Assembly (NCBI GenBank): GCA_003233075.1
Contig: QIKQ01000048.1
Span: 1-21,834, forward strand
Length of the DNA stretch: 21,834 bases
Direction of reading: 5' to 3'
From: Gammaproteobacteria bacterium
Lineage (GTDB): Bacteria > Pseudomonadota > Gammaproteobacteria > SZUA-21
Each line of letters begins with the position of its first letter. Position 1 is the stretch's first letter. Below the pieces are notes generated by a model. It saw nothing but the letters and a program-made list of their open reading frames with translations. It was not told the origin of the DNA and did no database searches. Made by a program: the position numbers and the translations under genes. Of the stretch, positions 15,209 to 21,834 are shown piece by piece.

Positions 15209-16597
15209 ATGGGAAATAATACAGAAGAAGTGTCACTTTCAGAGTTAACAGCAGTCTCACCTGTCGATGGCCGCTACGCGAACAAAACAAAACAATTCAG
15301 ATCACTTTTTAGTGAATTTGGCCTTATCAAATTTAGGCTGATCACTGAAGTTCGCTGGTTTCAATATCTAGCTGGGCATGCAGAAATCCCCGAATTACCC
15401 GCACTTGATAAAAAATCAAATGACTTCCTTAATAAAATTGTTTTTGATTTTAATGAAGCCGAAGCATTAAAAGTCAAGGCCGAAGAAAAAGTCACCAATC
15501 ACGACGTTAAAGCTATCGAATATTACTTAAAGAATAAATTTTCTGAATTAGAATCTCTTAATCAATACAGTGAGTTTATTCATTTTGCATGCACTTCTGA
15601 GGATATTAATAATTTATCCTATGCATTAATGATTCGAGAAGCGAAAATTAATCAACTGATTCCACAATTAAGCGATCTTATTGAGCAATTTACGGCTCAT
15701 GCACATAAATTAAAAGACTTCGCTATGATCTCACGAACCCATGGACAAGCAGCAACACCCACCACCATGGGCAAGGAATTCGCAAATATTGTTTATCGAT
15801 TAAGACGACAATTAGATCAAATACATAATGCGAGTGTCTTAGGTAAAATTAATGGTGCAGTTGGTAATTATAATGCCCACCTAGTTTGTTATGAAAATAT
15901 AAATTGGCCGAAACTCGCTAAAGGATTTGTAAATTCACTTGGCCTAGAATGGAATCCCTATACCATTCAAATTGAGCCTCACGACTATATGGCAGAACTT
16001 TTTGATAATATTTGCCGTTTTAATTCAATATTGATTGATGCCTGTCAAGATATATGGAGTTACATTTCCCTCGGCTACTTCAAACAAAAAACTGTCGAAG
16101 GTGAAGTTGGCTCATCGACTATGCCGCACAAAGTTAATCCAATTGATTTCGAAAACAGCGAAGGCAATTTAGGTATCGCCAATGCGCTGTATAAACATTT
16201 TAGTCAGACCCTAGCCGTTTCGAGATGGCAACGAGACTTAAGTGATTCAACTGTTTTAAGAAATATCGGCGTTGCCTTTGCACACTCGAACATTGCCTAC
16301 CAATCATGCTCACGCGGCCTTTCCAAACTAGAAATTCATCCAGAAAAGCTTGATGATGATTTACAAATGAATTGGGCATTACTGGCAGAACCTATCCAAA
16401 TGATTATGCGCAAATATTTAGTCAGCAATCCTTATGAGAAATTAAAAGAATTAACCCGAGGTAAGACTATTAATAAAGAAACCATTGAAAAATTTATTAA
16501 CAGTCTGGATATTCCTGAAGAAGGTAAACAGCGACTACTCGCACTATCACCAAGCAACTACATTGGCAATGCAAGTCAACAAGCGAATGATATATAG
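15209..16597 (+). CDS. purB: Adenylosuccinate lyase
   Basis: The 462-residue enzyme of the fumarase/aspartase superfamily cleaves SAICAR and adenylosuccinate in purine synthesis, releasing fumarate. The N-terminus LTAVSPVDGRYANKT (13-27) is typical of the E. coli PurB subtype (456 aa). Catalytic elements are KVTNHDVKAIEYYL near 94-107, HFACTSEDINN (125-135), RTHGQAATPTTMGKE with His178 (176-190), and the signature loop GEVGSSTMPHKVNPIDFENSEGN (298-320) with the mobile catalytic Ser at 302 or 303. It starts 38 nt after acnA, without a clear Shine-Dalgarno. A 6-bp hairpin, GCAAGA-N5-TCTTGC (16597-16613), overlaps the stop but has no T-run. Confidence 0.96.
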   Translation: MGNNTEEVSLSELTAVSPVDGRYANKTKQFRSLFSEFGLIKFRLITEVRWFQYLAGHAEIPELPALDKKSNDFLNKIVFDFNEAEALKVKAEEKVTNHDVKAIEYYLKNKFSELESLNQYSEFIHFACTSEDINNLSYALMIREAKINQLIPQLSDLIEQFTAHAHKLKDFAMISRTHGQAATPTTMGKEFANIVYRLRRQLDQIHNASVLGKINGAVGNYNAHLVCYENINWPKLAKGFVNSLGLEWNPYTIQIEPHDYMAELFDNICRFNSILIDACQDIWSYISLGYFKQKTVEGEVGSSTMPHKVNPIDFENSEGNLGIANALYKHFSQTLAVSRWQRDLSDSTVLRNIGVAFAHSNIAYQSCSRGLSKLEIHPEKLDDDLQMNWALLAEPIQMIMRKYLVSNPYEKLKELTRGKTINKETIEKFINSLDIPEEGKQRLLALSPSNYIGNASQQANDI

Positions 16598-16677
16598 CAA
16601 GACCTATTCTTGCAGTTAGGCAAATCGCCCTCTGACCATAGTAAGCGACATGATTTCTTTAACTAACGGTCCGCCTC

Positions 16678-16755
16678 CTACTTTTAATGTGCTTTGTAGC
16701 CCGTCAGGAGGCGTTTGGAAAACGCCGAGTGCGGAGAAAAATAAACGATTACTCA
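16678..16755. repeat. Dispersed repeat, copy 1
   Basis: This 78-bp sequence recurs at 17487-17564 in the same orientation with about nine mismatches by eye. It begins CTACTTTTAATGTGCTTTGT and contains a perfect hairpin GGCGTTT-GGA-AAACGCC (16710-16726), then a GAGTGCGG block and a purine-rich tail ending ACTCA. The hairpin plus conserved head resembles REP/BIME-like extragenic palindromes. No coding capacity is evident. Confidence 0.8.
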
Positions 16756-16794
16756 ACCGCTGCGTCAGATTATTCTTCGAGTGCAGGAAAACAC

Positions 16795-16871
16795 GAGGTA
16801 GAACTTTGCGGTAGCAGTTGCCGACGACTGCAGGGATGCAGGAGATAGAGCTTTGCTGTAGCAGTTGCCGA
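16795..16871. repeat. 30-bp direct repeat pair
   Basis: Units at 16795-16824 and 16842-16871 match at 27 of 30 positions. Both end CTGTAGCAGTTGCCGA or GCGGTAGCAGTTGCCGA. The units are 47 bp apart start to start; the second is preceded by TGCAG, and a similar GTGCAGGA precedes the first. The repeat follows copy 1 of the 78-bp repeat by about 40 bp and may belong to the same larger extragenic element. Confidence 0.65.
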
Positions 16872-17034
16872 GAATCCGAATCATTTATGAAATCGGCGGA
16901 CTGATAGTTAGATTTGTAACTTATTCTATTAGAGCACTTTATATAGAGTAATAGTAAAGCGAGAAATACTGCTCATTATTGCATCGCTATTTACTTATTT
17001 TCTTATTAATCAATAACTTAAATTAATAGCTCGA

Positions 17035-17212
17035 ATATTAGGATCTGCTTGAAATGTGACGCAGGACACAGCGACAATCGGATTTATTTCGCATAATTTC
17101 CACATGGATTGTGGGATGACCGAATCCCCCCCGCTTTGCTTCCCCAACTGTGTTGTCTCGCAATTCATACAAACCCGAATCGCCATCCCATCCCGTGCGA
17201 TTCGGGTTTTTT
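17035..17212 (+). ncRNA. Candidate GGA-rich small RNA (CsrA/RsmA-sponge-like)
   Basis: A non-coding stretch of up to about 178 nt ends in a strong intrinsic terminator and has five GGA triplets: 17041-17043, 17064-17066, 17080-17082, 17106-17108 and 17114-17116. Two fall in hairpin loops: TGTG-ACGCAGGA-CACA (17055-17070) and CCAC-ATGGATT-GTGG (17100-17114), where the surrounding ACATGGATTGT is close to the known CsrA-binding consensus. RsmY/RsmZ/CsrB-type RNAs consist of such loops plus a terminator. Against the idea: no clear promoter or GacA-type upstream palindrome was found, the 5' end is a guess, and one GGA competes with another hairpin (GGGAT/ATCCC, 17113-17128). It could instead be a leader that ends at an attenuator. 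Confidence 0.35.
17171..17212 (+). terminator. Strong rho-independent terminator
   Basis: AAACCCGAATCGC (17171-17183) pairs perfectly over 13 bp with GCGATTCGGGTTT (17197-17209) around a 13-nt loop (17184-17196, CATCCCATCCCGT), followed by a T-run ending at 17212. The T-run lies on the plus-strand side only, so it terminates rightward transcription. No protein gene ends nearby; purB ends 570 nt upstream. This is the main reason to suspect an RNA gene before it. Confidence 0.85.
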
Positions 17213-17312
17213 ATTGTTTCTAATTTACTAACAAGGATTAATTTTGATTACTTTAATAAACCTTTGTTATTGTTAGAATAAGTTTGCTCAATTGTTAAGC
17301 AGGGAGATTCTT

Positions 17313-17450
17313 ATGGCCCATCTTAATAAACCTTTTCAAATATATCAAGTGTCAATTTTCACAAACATTTTTCCAAAATTTTCGATGAATTAGTTCCAAT
17401 TCGAGGCGAATTTAGCTATTTACAGCTGTTGCCGAGTCAAATTAAACCCC
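17313..17450 (+). pseudogene. Possible remnant of a small gene, frameshifted
   Basis: An ATG at 17313 has a good Shine-Dalgarno (AGGGAGA at 17301-17307). Its frame reads MAHLNKPFQIYQVSIFTNIF and stops at 17393 after 26 codons. In the +2 frame, roughly 17360-17446 continues with protein-like sequence, HFSKIFDELVPIRGEFSYLQ and then LLPSQIK, before running into the repeat at 17454. The simplest reading is a gene that lost its frame by an indel and its 3' part to repeat insertion. I do not recognise the family. A genuine 26-aa peptide, or chance, is also possible. Confidence 0.3.
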
Positions 17451-17453
17451 CAG

Positions 17454-17479
17454 CTACTTTTTACCTGCTTTGCAGCCCC
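17454..17479. repeat. Truncated third copy of the dispersed repeat
   Basis: CTACTTTTTACCTGCTTTGC followed by AGCCCC resembles the first 25 bases of the 78-bp repeat (with one extra T and several substitutions). It stops before the hairpin and lies 33 bp ahead of the full copy at 17487, in the same orientation. Confidence 0.55.
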
Positions 17480-17486
17480 TGCCCGG

Positions 17487-17564
17487 CTACTTTTAATGTG
17501 CTTTGTAGCCCGACAAGAGGCGTTTGCAAAACGCCGAGTGCGGGGGAAAGTAAGCGTCTACTCA
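17487..17564. repeat. Dispersed repeat, copy 2
   Basis: This is the partner of 16678-16755, in the same orientation and of identical length with no gaps. The hairpin is conserved as GGCGTTT-GCA-AAACGCC (17519-17535): the stem is identical and the change is confined to the loop, which suggests the structure is what is maintained. The repeat ends about 135 bp before the following gene. Confidence 0.8.
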
Positions 17565-17697
17565 TTTATAAAGCTTAGAACTCATGTCTCAATCTTAAGC
17601 TTCATCGAGCAAAAATATATTCCCTATATTTTTAATCAGCTTTATATCAGTAAAAGCCAGCTATACTTAAATGGACTCGCAAACACATGACACTTCT

Positions 17698-18471
17698 ATG
17701 TATAAAACCATTCTAAACCCCATTTTAGTTGTCACTTTTCTTCTATTTCTAACACCCTCTTCCTTTGCAGAAAAATTACGCGTATATATAGAGGCAATAC
17801 ATCATCGCCCTGCAATTGATTTAGTTGAAAAAATTAGACCGTTTTTAAATAAAACCGCAGTGCTGACAAGCAATGGTTACAATCTCATTATCAAGGCCGA
17901 TTATAAAAACTATCTAATTGCAAAAATACTTATTCGACAATTTGATCAACCTCTTAAAAAACTTAAAATTAGTGTCAGTCAGGACAATCGTTTTTTATCT
18001 CAAAGTAATTCGTCATTCCATACAAATATCAAAATTATTAATAGTGAATCTAAACGAAGACGGGATAAAATTAAAACAATTGTCACTTTAGAAGGTAAAG
18101 CAGCTTTTATCCAAACGAGTCAATCATTTCCTATCGTTTCTCAACAAAACACAAACCAGCAAGTCTCACATTCTGTGAAATATAAAAAATTAAACTCAGG
18201 CTTTTATGTGCTTGCTAAGCTGCACGGCAATTCAGTTAGTTTATCAATTGCAACACAGAGGCAGGCTCTTAGTCGAAGTGGTGGCGGTCAATTTCATAGC
18301 CAAACACAATCAACACAACTATCAGGCCCCATCGGTAAATGGATACTGCTAGGCGGTCATTCCCTACATAATACAACAAGTTCATCAGCTAAAAACAGGC
18401 AAATAATCACCACACAAAAGAGTAATGAAAAAAGTGCAAGTATCTATATTCGGGTAGATATAATCCCTTAG
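17698..18471 (+). CDS. Secreted protein with secretin-N/STN-like domain
   Basis: The 257-residue protein has a clear signal peptide: MYKTILNP, hydrophobic ILVVTFLLFL, then TPSSFA before Glu25, a good AxA-like cleavage site. The mature N-terminus (about 27-95), LRVYIEAIHHRPAIDLVEKIRPFL with ASGYNLIIK-like SNGYNLIIKADY and IRQFDQPLKKLKISV, resembles the short ring-forming domain at the front of secretins and TonB-type receptors. The rest (about 96-257) is Ser/Gln-rich and probably beta-structured; the segment QTQSTQLSGPIGKWILLGG resembles the family's C-terminal block. There is no secretin pore domain. An in-frame ATG nine codons upstream (17671) would spoil the signal peptide. A small secretin-like gene next to mfd is also known in Pseudomonas (from memory). 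Function is unknown; it may be a periplasmic partner of an outer-membrane assembly. Confidence 0.75.
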   Translation: MYKTILNPILVVTFLLFLTPSSFAEKLRVYIEAIHHRPAIDLVEKIRPFLNKTAVLTSNGYNLIIKADYKNYLIAKILIRQFDQPLKKLKISVSQDNRFLSQSNSSFHTNIKIINSESKRRRDKIKTIVTLEGKAAFIQTSQSFPIVSQQNTNQQVSHSVKYKKLNSGFYVLAKLHGNSVSLSIATQRQALSRSGGGQFHSQTQSTQLSGPIGKWILLGGHSLHNTTSSSAKNRQIITTQKSNEKSASIYIRVDIIP

Positions 18472-18488
18472 CCTAGACTAAAGCTAGA

Positions 18489-18517
18489 TTGTTCTTCGAA
18501 CCTATCTTGCGTATAAT
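18489..18517 (+). promoter_or_regulatory. Probable mfd promoter
   Basis: TTGTTC (18489-18494), a 17-nt spacer and a perfect TATAAT (18512-18517) form a good sigma-70 promoter, giving a start near 18524 and a leader of about 20 nt before the mfd ATG. This suggests mfd is transcribed independently of the upstream gene. Confidence 0.7.
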
Positions 18518-18544
18518 ATTGGTTTTTGCGACATACAAATCATA

Positions 18545-21500
18545 ATGAGCAGTACCCCATCAAATTCTAATTTCGGTCATTTATTACCACTGCATATTCC
18601 TGAATCTAATCAAGCAGCACACACATTGGGGCAGCTGTACGGCAGCGCCTACGGCTTGGCGATTGCGCAGGCGATCGAACAGTACTCTGGACTAACACTC
18701 GTCGTTACAGCGGATACGATATCTAGCCATAAAATAGAACAAGAAATTCAATTTTATTGCGATGGTAAAGCAAATATTAATCGATTTCCTGATTGGGAGA
18801 CCTTACCCTATGACTGGTTTTCGCCACATGAAGATATTATATCGCAACGTTTAGAAACGCTATTAAAGCTACCTACACAAGAGACAGGTGTACTCATAGT
18901 TTCTGTCGCGACTCTGATGCATAAAATATGTCCTAAAGAATTTTTAACATCAAGCAGTTTAGTCCTGAACAAGGGTGAAGAAATAGAGATAAACGAGTTT
19001 CGTAAAAATTTAGAGCAATCTGGCTACCAATATGTCTCAGAGGTAACTGAACATGGCGACTACACAGTCAGAGGTTCATTAATTGATCTCTTTCCAATGG
19101 GTAGCAAGAAACCGTATAGAATTGACTTATTTGATAAAGAAATAGAATCCATTCGCAGTTTTGATCCTGATAACCAAAGAACAATTGAACATCATAATGC
19201 TATTAAATTAATTCCGGGTCGCGAATTTCCTCTTTCTGAACAAGCAATCCTTTTGTTCCGAAAACAGTATCGCAGCTTGCTTGAAGGCGACCCCAATAAA
19301 AGCGTTATTTATCGAGACATCAGTCAAGGCCTTATTCCTGCCGGCAGTGAATATTATTTGCCCTTGTTTTTTGAAAAAACGGATTCGTTGTTTTCATACT
19401 TACCTAAAAAAACGTTATTAATAGCGACCGATGGTTGCGAAACAGCCGCCAATGATTTTAGTCAACAAATATATCAACGCTTTGAACAACGACGTCACGA
19501 TCATACGCGACCTATTCTTGAACCAAAACGTCTATTTTTGGAAACAAATGATCTTGAGTCAAAATTTTCGAAATTAATAAAAATTAATTTTCAACGTTTT
19601 GAAGTTGAAAACGAAAAAATACCTTTACTTTGCAATGCAGGAAGCAAGGCACCCCCCACTCTACTCATTCAAAATAAAGCCTCGGATCCGTTATTTACAT
19701 TAAAAGATTTTATCTCTAAATTTCAGGGGCGATTATGTTTTATCGCCGAGTCCACTGGTCGTCGTGAGTTCATGTTGGATCTGTTTCGACCACATGAAAT
19801 CAAACCACATTATTATGAAACCTGGCATGACTATCTCAATTCAAACGAAAAAATTGGCATCGTTGTATCAACAATTGATAAAGGCCTTTCTTTACTCAAT
19901 CCTGAAATTTGTCTTATCACTGAACCGCAATTATTTGGCGAACGCGCGCATCATCAATACAAGCGCAAACGACAATATCAAGATCAAGACGCCATAGTCC
20001 AGTCACTCACTGACCTAAGTATCGGCTCCCCTGTTGTACACATTGATCACGGCGTTGGACGATATCAGGGCTTAACCCGACTCGACATCAATAACAACGC
20101 GACCGAATTTTTACTACTTGAGTATGCAGAGAATGATAAACTCTATGTGCCGGTCGCATCTTTACATTTAATATCGCGTTATACTGGCGCGTCACCAGAA
20201 AATGCACCCTTACATAAACTCGGCAATGAACAATGGGCTCGTGCAAAACGCAAAGCCTCAGAGCGAGTTTCCGATATTGCAGTGCAACTATTAGATATCT
20301 ATTCTCGCCGTGCCGCTCAAAAAGGCCATGCCTATCATTTAGATGAAACTGAATACAGTACGTTCGCATCCGCATTCCCGTTTGAGGAAACGCCAGACCA
20401 GGAAGAAGCAATTAATGCTGTCATCACAGATATGATCAGCGACCAACCGATGGACAGAGTGATATGCGGTGATGTAGGTTTTGGCAAGACCGAAGTCGCC
20501 ATGCGCGCAGCATTTACCGCTCTGCAAGACGGACATCAAGTAGTCATTCTGGTGCCAACGACCTTACTTGCTCAACAACATTTTCAAAATTTTCAAGACA
20601 GATTTGCAGATTGGCCGGTGAAAGTCGAAGTCTTATCTCGATTTAAAACTAAAAAGGAAGCCGATCTGATACTAGAGGATCTCGCTAATGGAAAAATCGA
20701 CATTATTATCGGTACTCATAAGCTTATCCAAAAAAATATTAAATATAAAAATATCGGCTTATTAATATTAGATGAAGAGCATCGATTTGGTGTTCAACAA
20801 AAAGAACAACTTAAAAGCTTACGCGCTAAAGTTGATGTTTTGACTATGACTGCAACGCCCATTCCGCGAACCCTAAACATGTCCTTATCTGGCTTACGCG
20901 ATCTATCAATCATCGCCACCCCACCCGTAGAGCGAGTTGCGATAAAAACATTTGTGCATCAATGGAATGACACCCTAATTCAAGAAGCGATTATAAGAGA
21001 AATTAAACGCGGCGGACAGGTGTTCTTTCTTCATAATAAAGTGCAAACCATTGAAAAAGCAGCTGAGGATCTTGTCAAATTAGTTCCCGAAGCTGAAGTA
21101 CGAATTGCACACGGACAAATGCGTGAGCGAGAATTAGAACAAGTGATGCTTGATTTTTATCATCAACGTTTCAATGTACTAGTCTGTACGACCATAATAG
21201 AAAGCGGTATCGATATTCCAACTGCAAATACTATTATCATTCAGCGTGCCGATACCTTTGGCTTGGCGCAACTTCATCAACTACGAGGTCGCGTAGGTCG
21301 CTCACATCACAGAGCCTACGCCTATTTAATTATTCCTGAGAAAGGAATTATGACAGCAGACGCTGAGAAACGCCTGGAAGCAATCGAGTCATTAGAAGAC
21401 CTCGGCTCCGGTTTTATGTTGGCCACCCATGATCTTGAGATTCGCGGTGCGGGTGAATTACTGGGTGACGAGCAAAGCGGTCAGATAACACAAATTGGCT

Positions 21501-21834
21501 ATAGCCTCTACATGGAACTATTAGAACGCGCCATTAGCTCTTTAAAAGCGGGTGAGTCCATCGATTTAGATCAACCTCTCGACTCGGGTCCCGAAATTGA
21601 AATTAATGTACCCGCACTCATTGATGAAGACTACTTACCCGATATTCATTCGCGTCTTATTCTTTATAAACGAATTGCTAATGCGAAAAACAACGAAGCT
21701 TTGCGCGAATTACAAGTTGAAATGATCGATCGATTCGGCCTATTACCCGATAATGTAAAAAATCTTTTCAAATTAACCGAATTAAAAATCAAAGCAAAAG
21801 AAATAGGCGTTAAGAAAATAACAGCAAACGACAA
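18545..21834 (+). CDS. mfd: Transcription-repair coupling factor Mfd (3' end beyond window)
   Basis: 1096 codons are open to the window edge; E. coli Mfd has 1148, so only about the last 50 residues are missing. Mfd is a DNA translocase that pushes RNA polymerase off lesions and recruits UvrA. Order: UvrB-like module about 1-350 without Walker A, with NRFPDWETLPYDWFSPHEDIISQRL; RNA-polymerase interaction domain from about 494 (GSPVVHIDHGVGRYQGL); RecG-like motor with Walker A GDVGFGKT (642-649), DEEH box starting at 743 (DEEHRFGVQQKEQL), TATPIPRTL, and GLAQLHQLRGRVGRS; then the TRG-type segment DLEIRGAGELLGDEQSGQI and the start of the C-terminal autoinhibitory domain. No internal stop or frameshift was seen. 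The ATG follows the promoter by about 20 nt, with no evident Shine-Dalgarno. Confidence 0.96.
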   Translation, partial: MSSTPSNSNFGHLLPLHIPESNQAAHTLGQLYGSAYGLAIAQAIEQYSGLTLVVTADTISSHKIEQEIQFYCDGKANINRFPDWETLPYDWFSPHEDIISQRLETLLKLPTQETGVLIVSVATLMHKICPKEFLTSSSLVLNKGEEIEINEFRKNLEQSGYQYVSEVTEHGDYTVRGSLIDLFPMGSKKPYRIDLFDKEIESIRSFDPDNQRTIEHHNAIKLIPGREFPLSEQAILLFRKQYRSLLEGDPNKSVIYRDISQGLIPAGSEYYLPLFFEKTDSLFSYLPKKTLLIATDGCETAANDFSQQIYQRFEQRRHDHTRPILEPKRLFLETNDLESKFSKLIKINFQRFEVENEKIPLLCNAGSKAPPTLLIQNKASDPLFTLKDFISKFQGRLCFIAESTGRREFMLDLFRPHEIKPHYYETWHDYLNSNEKIGIVVSTIDKGLSLLNPEICLITEPQLFGERAHHQYKRKRQYQDQDAIVQSLTDLSIGSPVVHIDHGVGRYQGLTRLDINNNATEFLLLEYAENDKLYVPVASLHLISRYTGASPENAPLHKLGNEQWARAKRKASERVSDIAVQLLDIYSRRAAQKGHAYHLDETEYSTFASAFPFEETPDQEEAINAVITDMISDQPMDRVICGDVGFGKTEVAMRAAFTALQDGHQVVILVPTTLLAQQHFQNFQDRFADWPVKVEVLSRFKTKKEADLILEDLANGKIDIIIGTHKLIQKNIKYKNIGLLILDEEHRFGVQQKEQLKSLRAKVDVLTMTATPIPRTLNMSLSGLRDLSIIATPPVERVAIKTFVHQWNDTLIQEAIIREIKRGGQVFFLHNKVQTIEKAAEDLVKLVPEAEVRIAHGQMRERELEQVMLDFYHQRFNVLVCTTIIESGIDIPTANTIIIQRADTFGLAQLHQLRGRVGRSHHRAYAYLIIPEKGIMTADAEKRLEAIESLEDLGSGFMLATHDLEIRGAGELLGDEQSGQITQIGYSLYMELLERAISSLKAGESIDLDQPLDSGPEIEINVPALIDEDYLPDIHSRLILYKRIANAKNNEALRELQVEMIDRFGLLPDNVKNLFKLTELKIKAKEIGVKKITAND

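Larger units (their letters stand above)
16598..17697. other. Gene-poor 1.1-kb region rich in repeats and RNA structure
   Basis: No intact gene of normal size is recognised. Contents in order: a weak hairpin at the purB stop; 78-bp dispersed repeat copy 1 (16678-16755); a 30-bp direct repeat pair (16795-16871); a stem GTAAAGCGA/TCGC(TA)TTTAC (16954-16994); a GGA-rich stretch ending in an intrinsic terminator (17035-17212); a possible gene remnant (17313-17450); a truncated repeat (17454-17479); and repeat copy 2 (17487-17564). The open frame at 17496-17690 lies mostly in repeat copy 2 and I reject it as a gene. TATACT at 17662-17667 may be the -10 for the following gene. Confidence 0.6.

Noticed and set aside
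16597..16613. GCAAGA-CCTAT-TCTTGC hairpin as the purB terminator
   Set aside because: The six-base stem overlaps the stop codon and is not followed by Ts; at most it is a 3' end stabiliser.
17051..17090. Possible c-di-GMP (GEMM-I) riboswitch, suggested by GAAATGTGACGCA and the nearby GGDEF-EAL gene
   Set aside because: Only the short GACGCA stretch agrees. The GCAAACC element and the tetraloop-receptor arrangement of GEMM-I are missing.
16900..17212. 6S RNA, tmRNA, RNase P RNA or SRP RNA as identity of the structured region
   Set aside because: No characteristic conserved segments of any of these were found, and the 5' and 3' ends do not pair as 6S RNA would.
17496..17690. 64-codon open frame before the secretin-like gene
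   Set aside because: More than a third of it is the 78-bp dispersed repeat, it has no Shine-Dalgarno, and it overlaps the next gene's upstream region.

Overview
The window looks like a chromosomal segment of an AT-rich gammaproteobacterium. The gene order aat - ate - infA - clpA - clpS - icd - (x) - nudJ - mnmA - hflD - (x) - purB is the classic gammaproteobacterial housekeeping order (from memory, closest to the Pseudomonas arrangement). The proteins themselves (ClpA of 757 aa, NADP-type Icd, PurB with its N-terminal TAVSPVDGRY) also fit that class. I cannot name a genus. No phage genes, transposase, CRISPR array, rRNA or tRNA could be recognised.

Layout. (1) 1-521: non-coding, with a composite inverted repeat (114-307) carrying a GC-rich insert, then an extended -10 promoter for aat. 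(2) 522-2598, plus strand: aat and ate (N-degron tagging enzymes), a 148-bp MITE-like element with perfect 21-bp ends, and infA. (3) 2693-9936, minus strand: clpA and clpS (the unfoldase and adaptor that read N-degrons), an intergenic region where cspD would be expected but is absent, icd, and a large membrane-bound GGDEF-EAL protein. (4) 10045-16597, plus strand: nudJ, mnmA, hflD (overlapping mnmA), acnA and purB. (5) 16598-17697: 1.1 kb without an intact gene. It holds two 78-bp dispersed repeats plus a truncated third, a 30-bp tandem repeat, a structured GGA-rich stretch ending in a strong intrinsic terminator (a candidate small RNA), and a possible gene remnant. (6) 17698-21834: a secreted secretin-N-like protein and mfd, which runs off the window end.

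Functional links. Aat and Ate put Leu/Phe on substrate N-termini; ClpS recognises these and hands them to ClpA(P), so tagging and reading modules face each other across infA. Icd and AcnA are successive TCA-cycle enzymes within 7 kb but on opposite strands. The GGDEF-EAL gene and acnA are the two departures from the usual gene order. The most interesting non-gene material is the 16.6-17.6 kb region and the two repeat elements near the left end.
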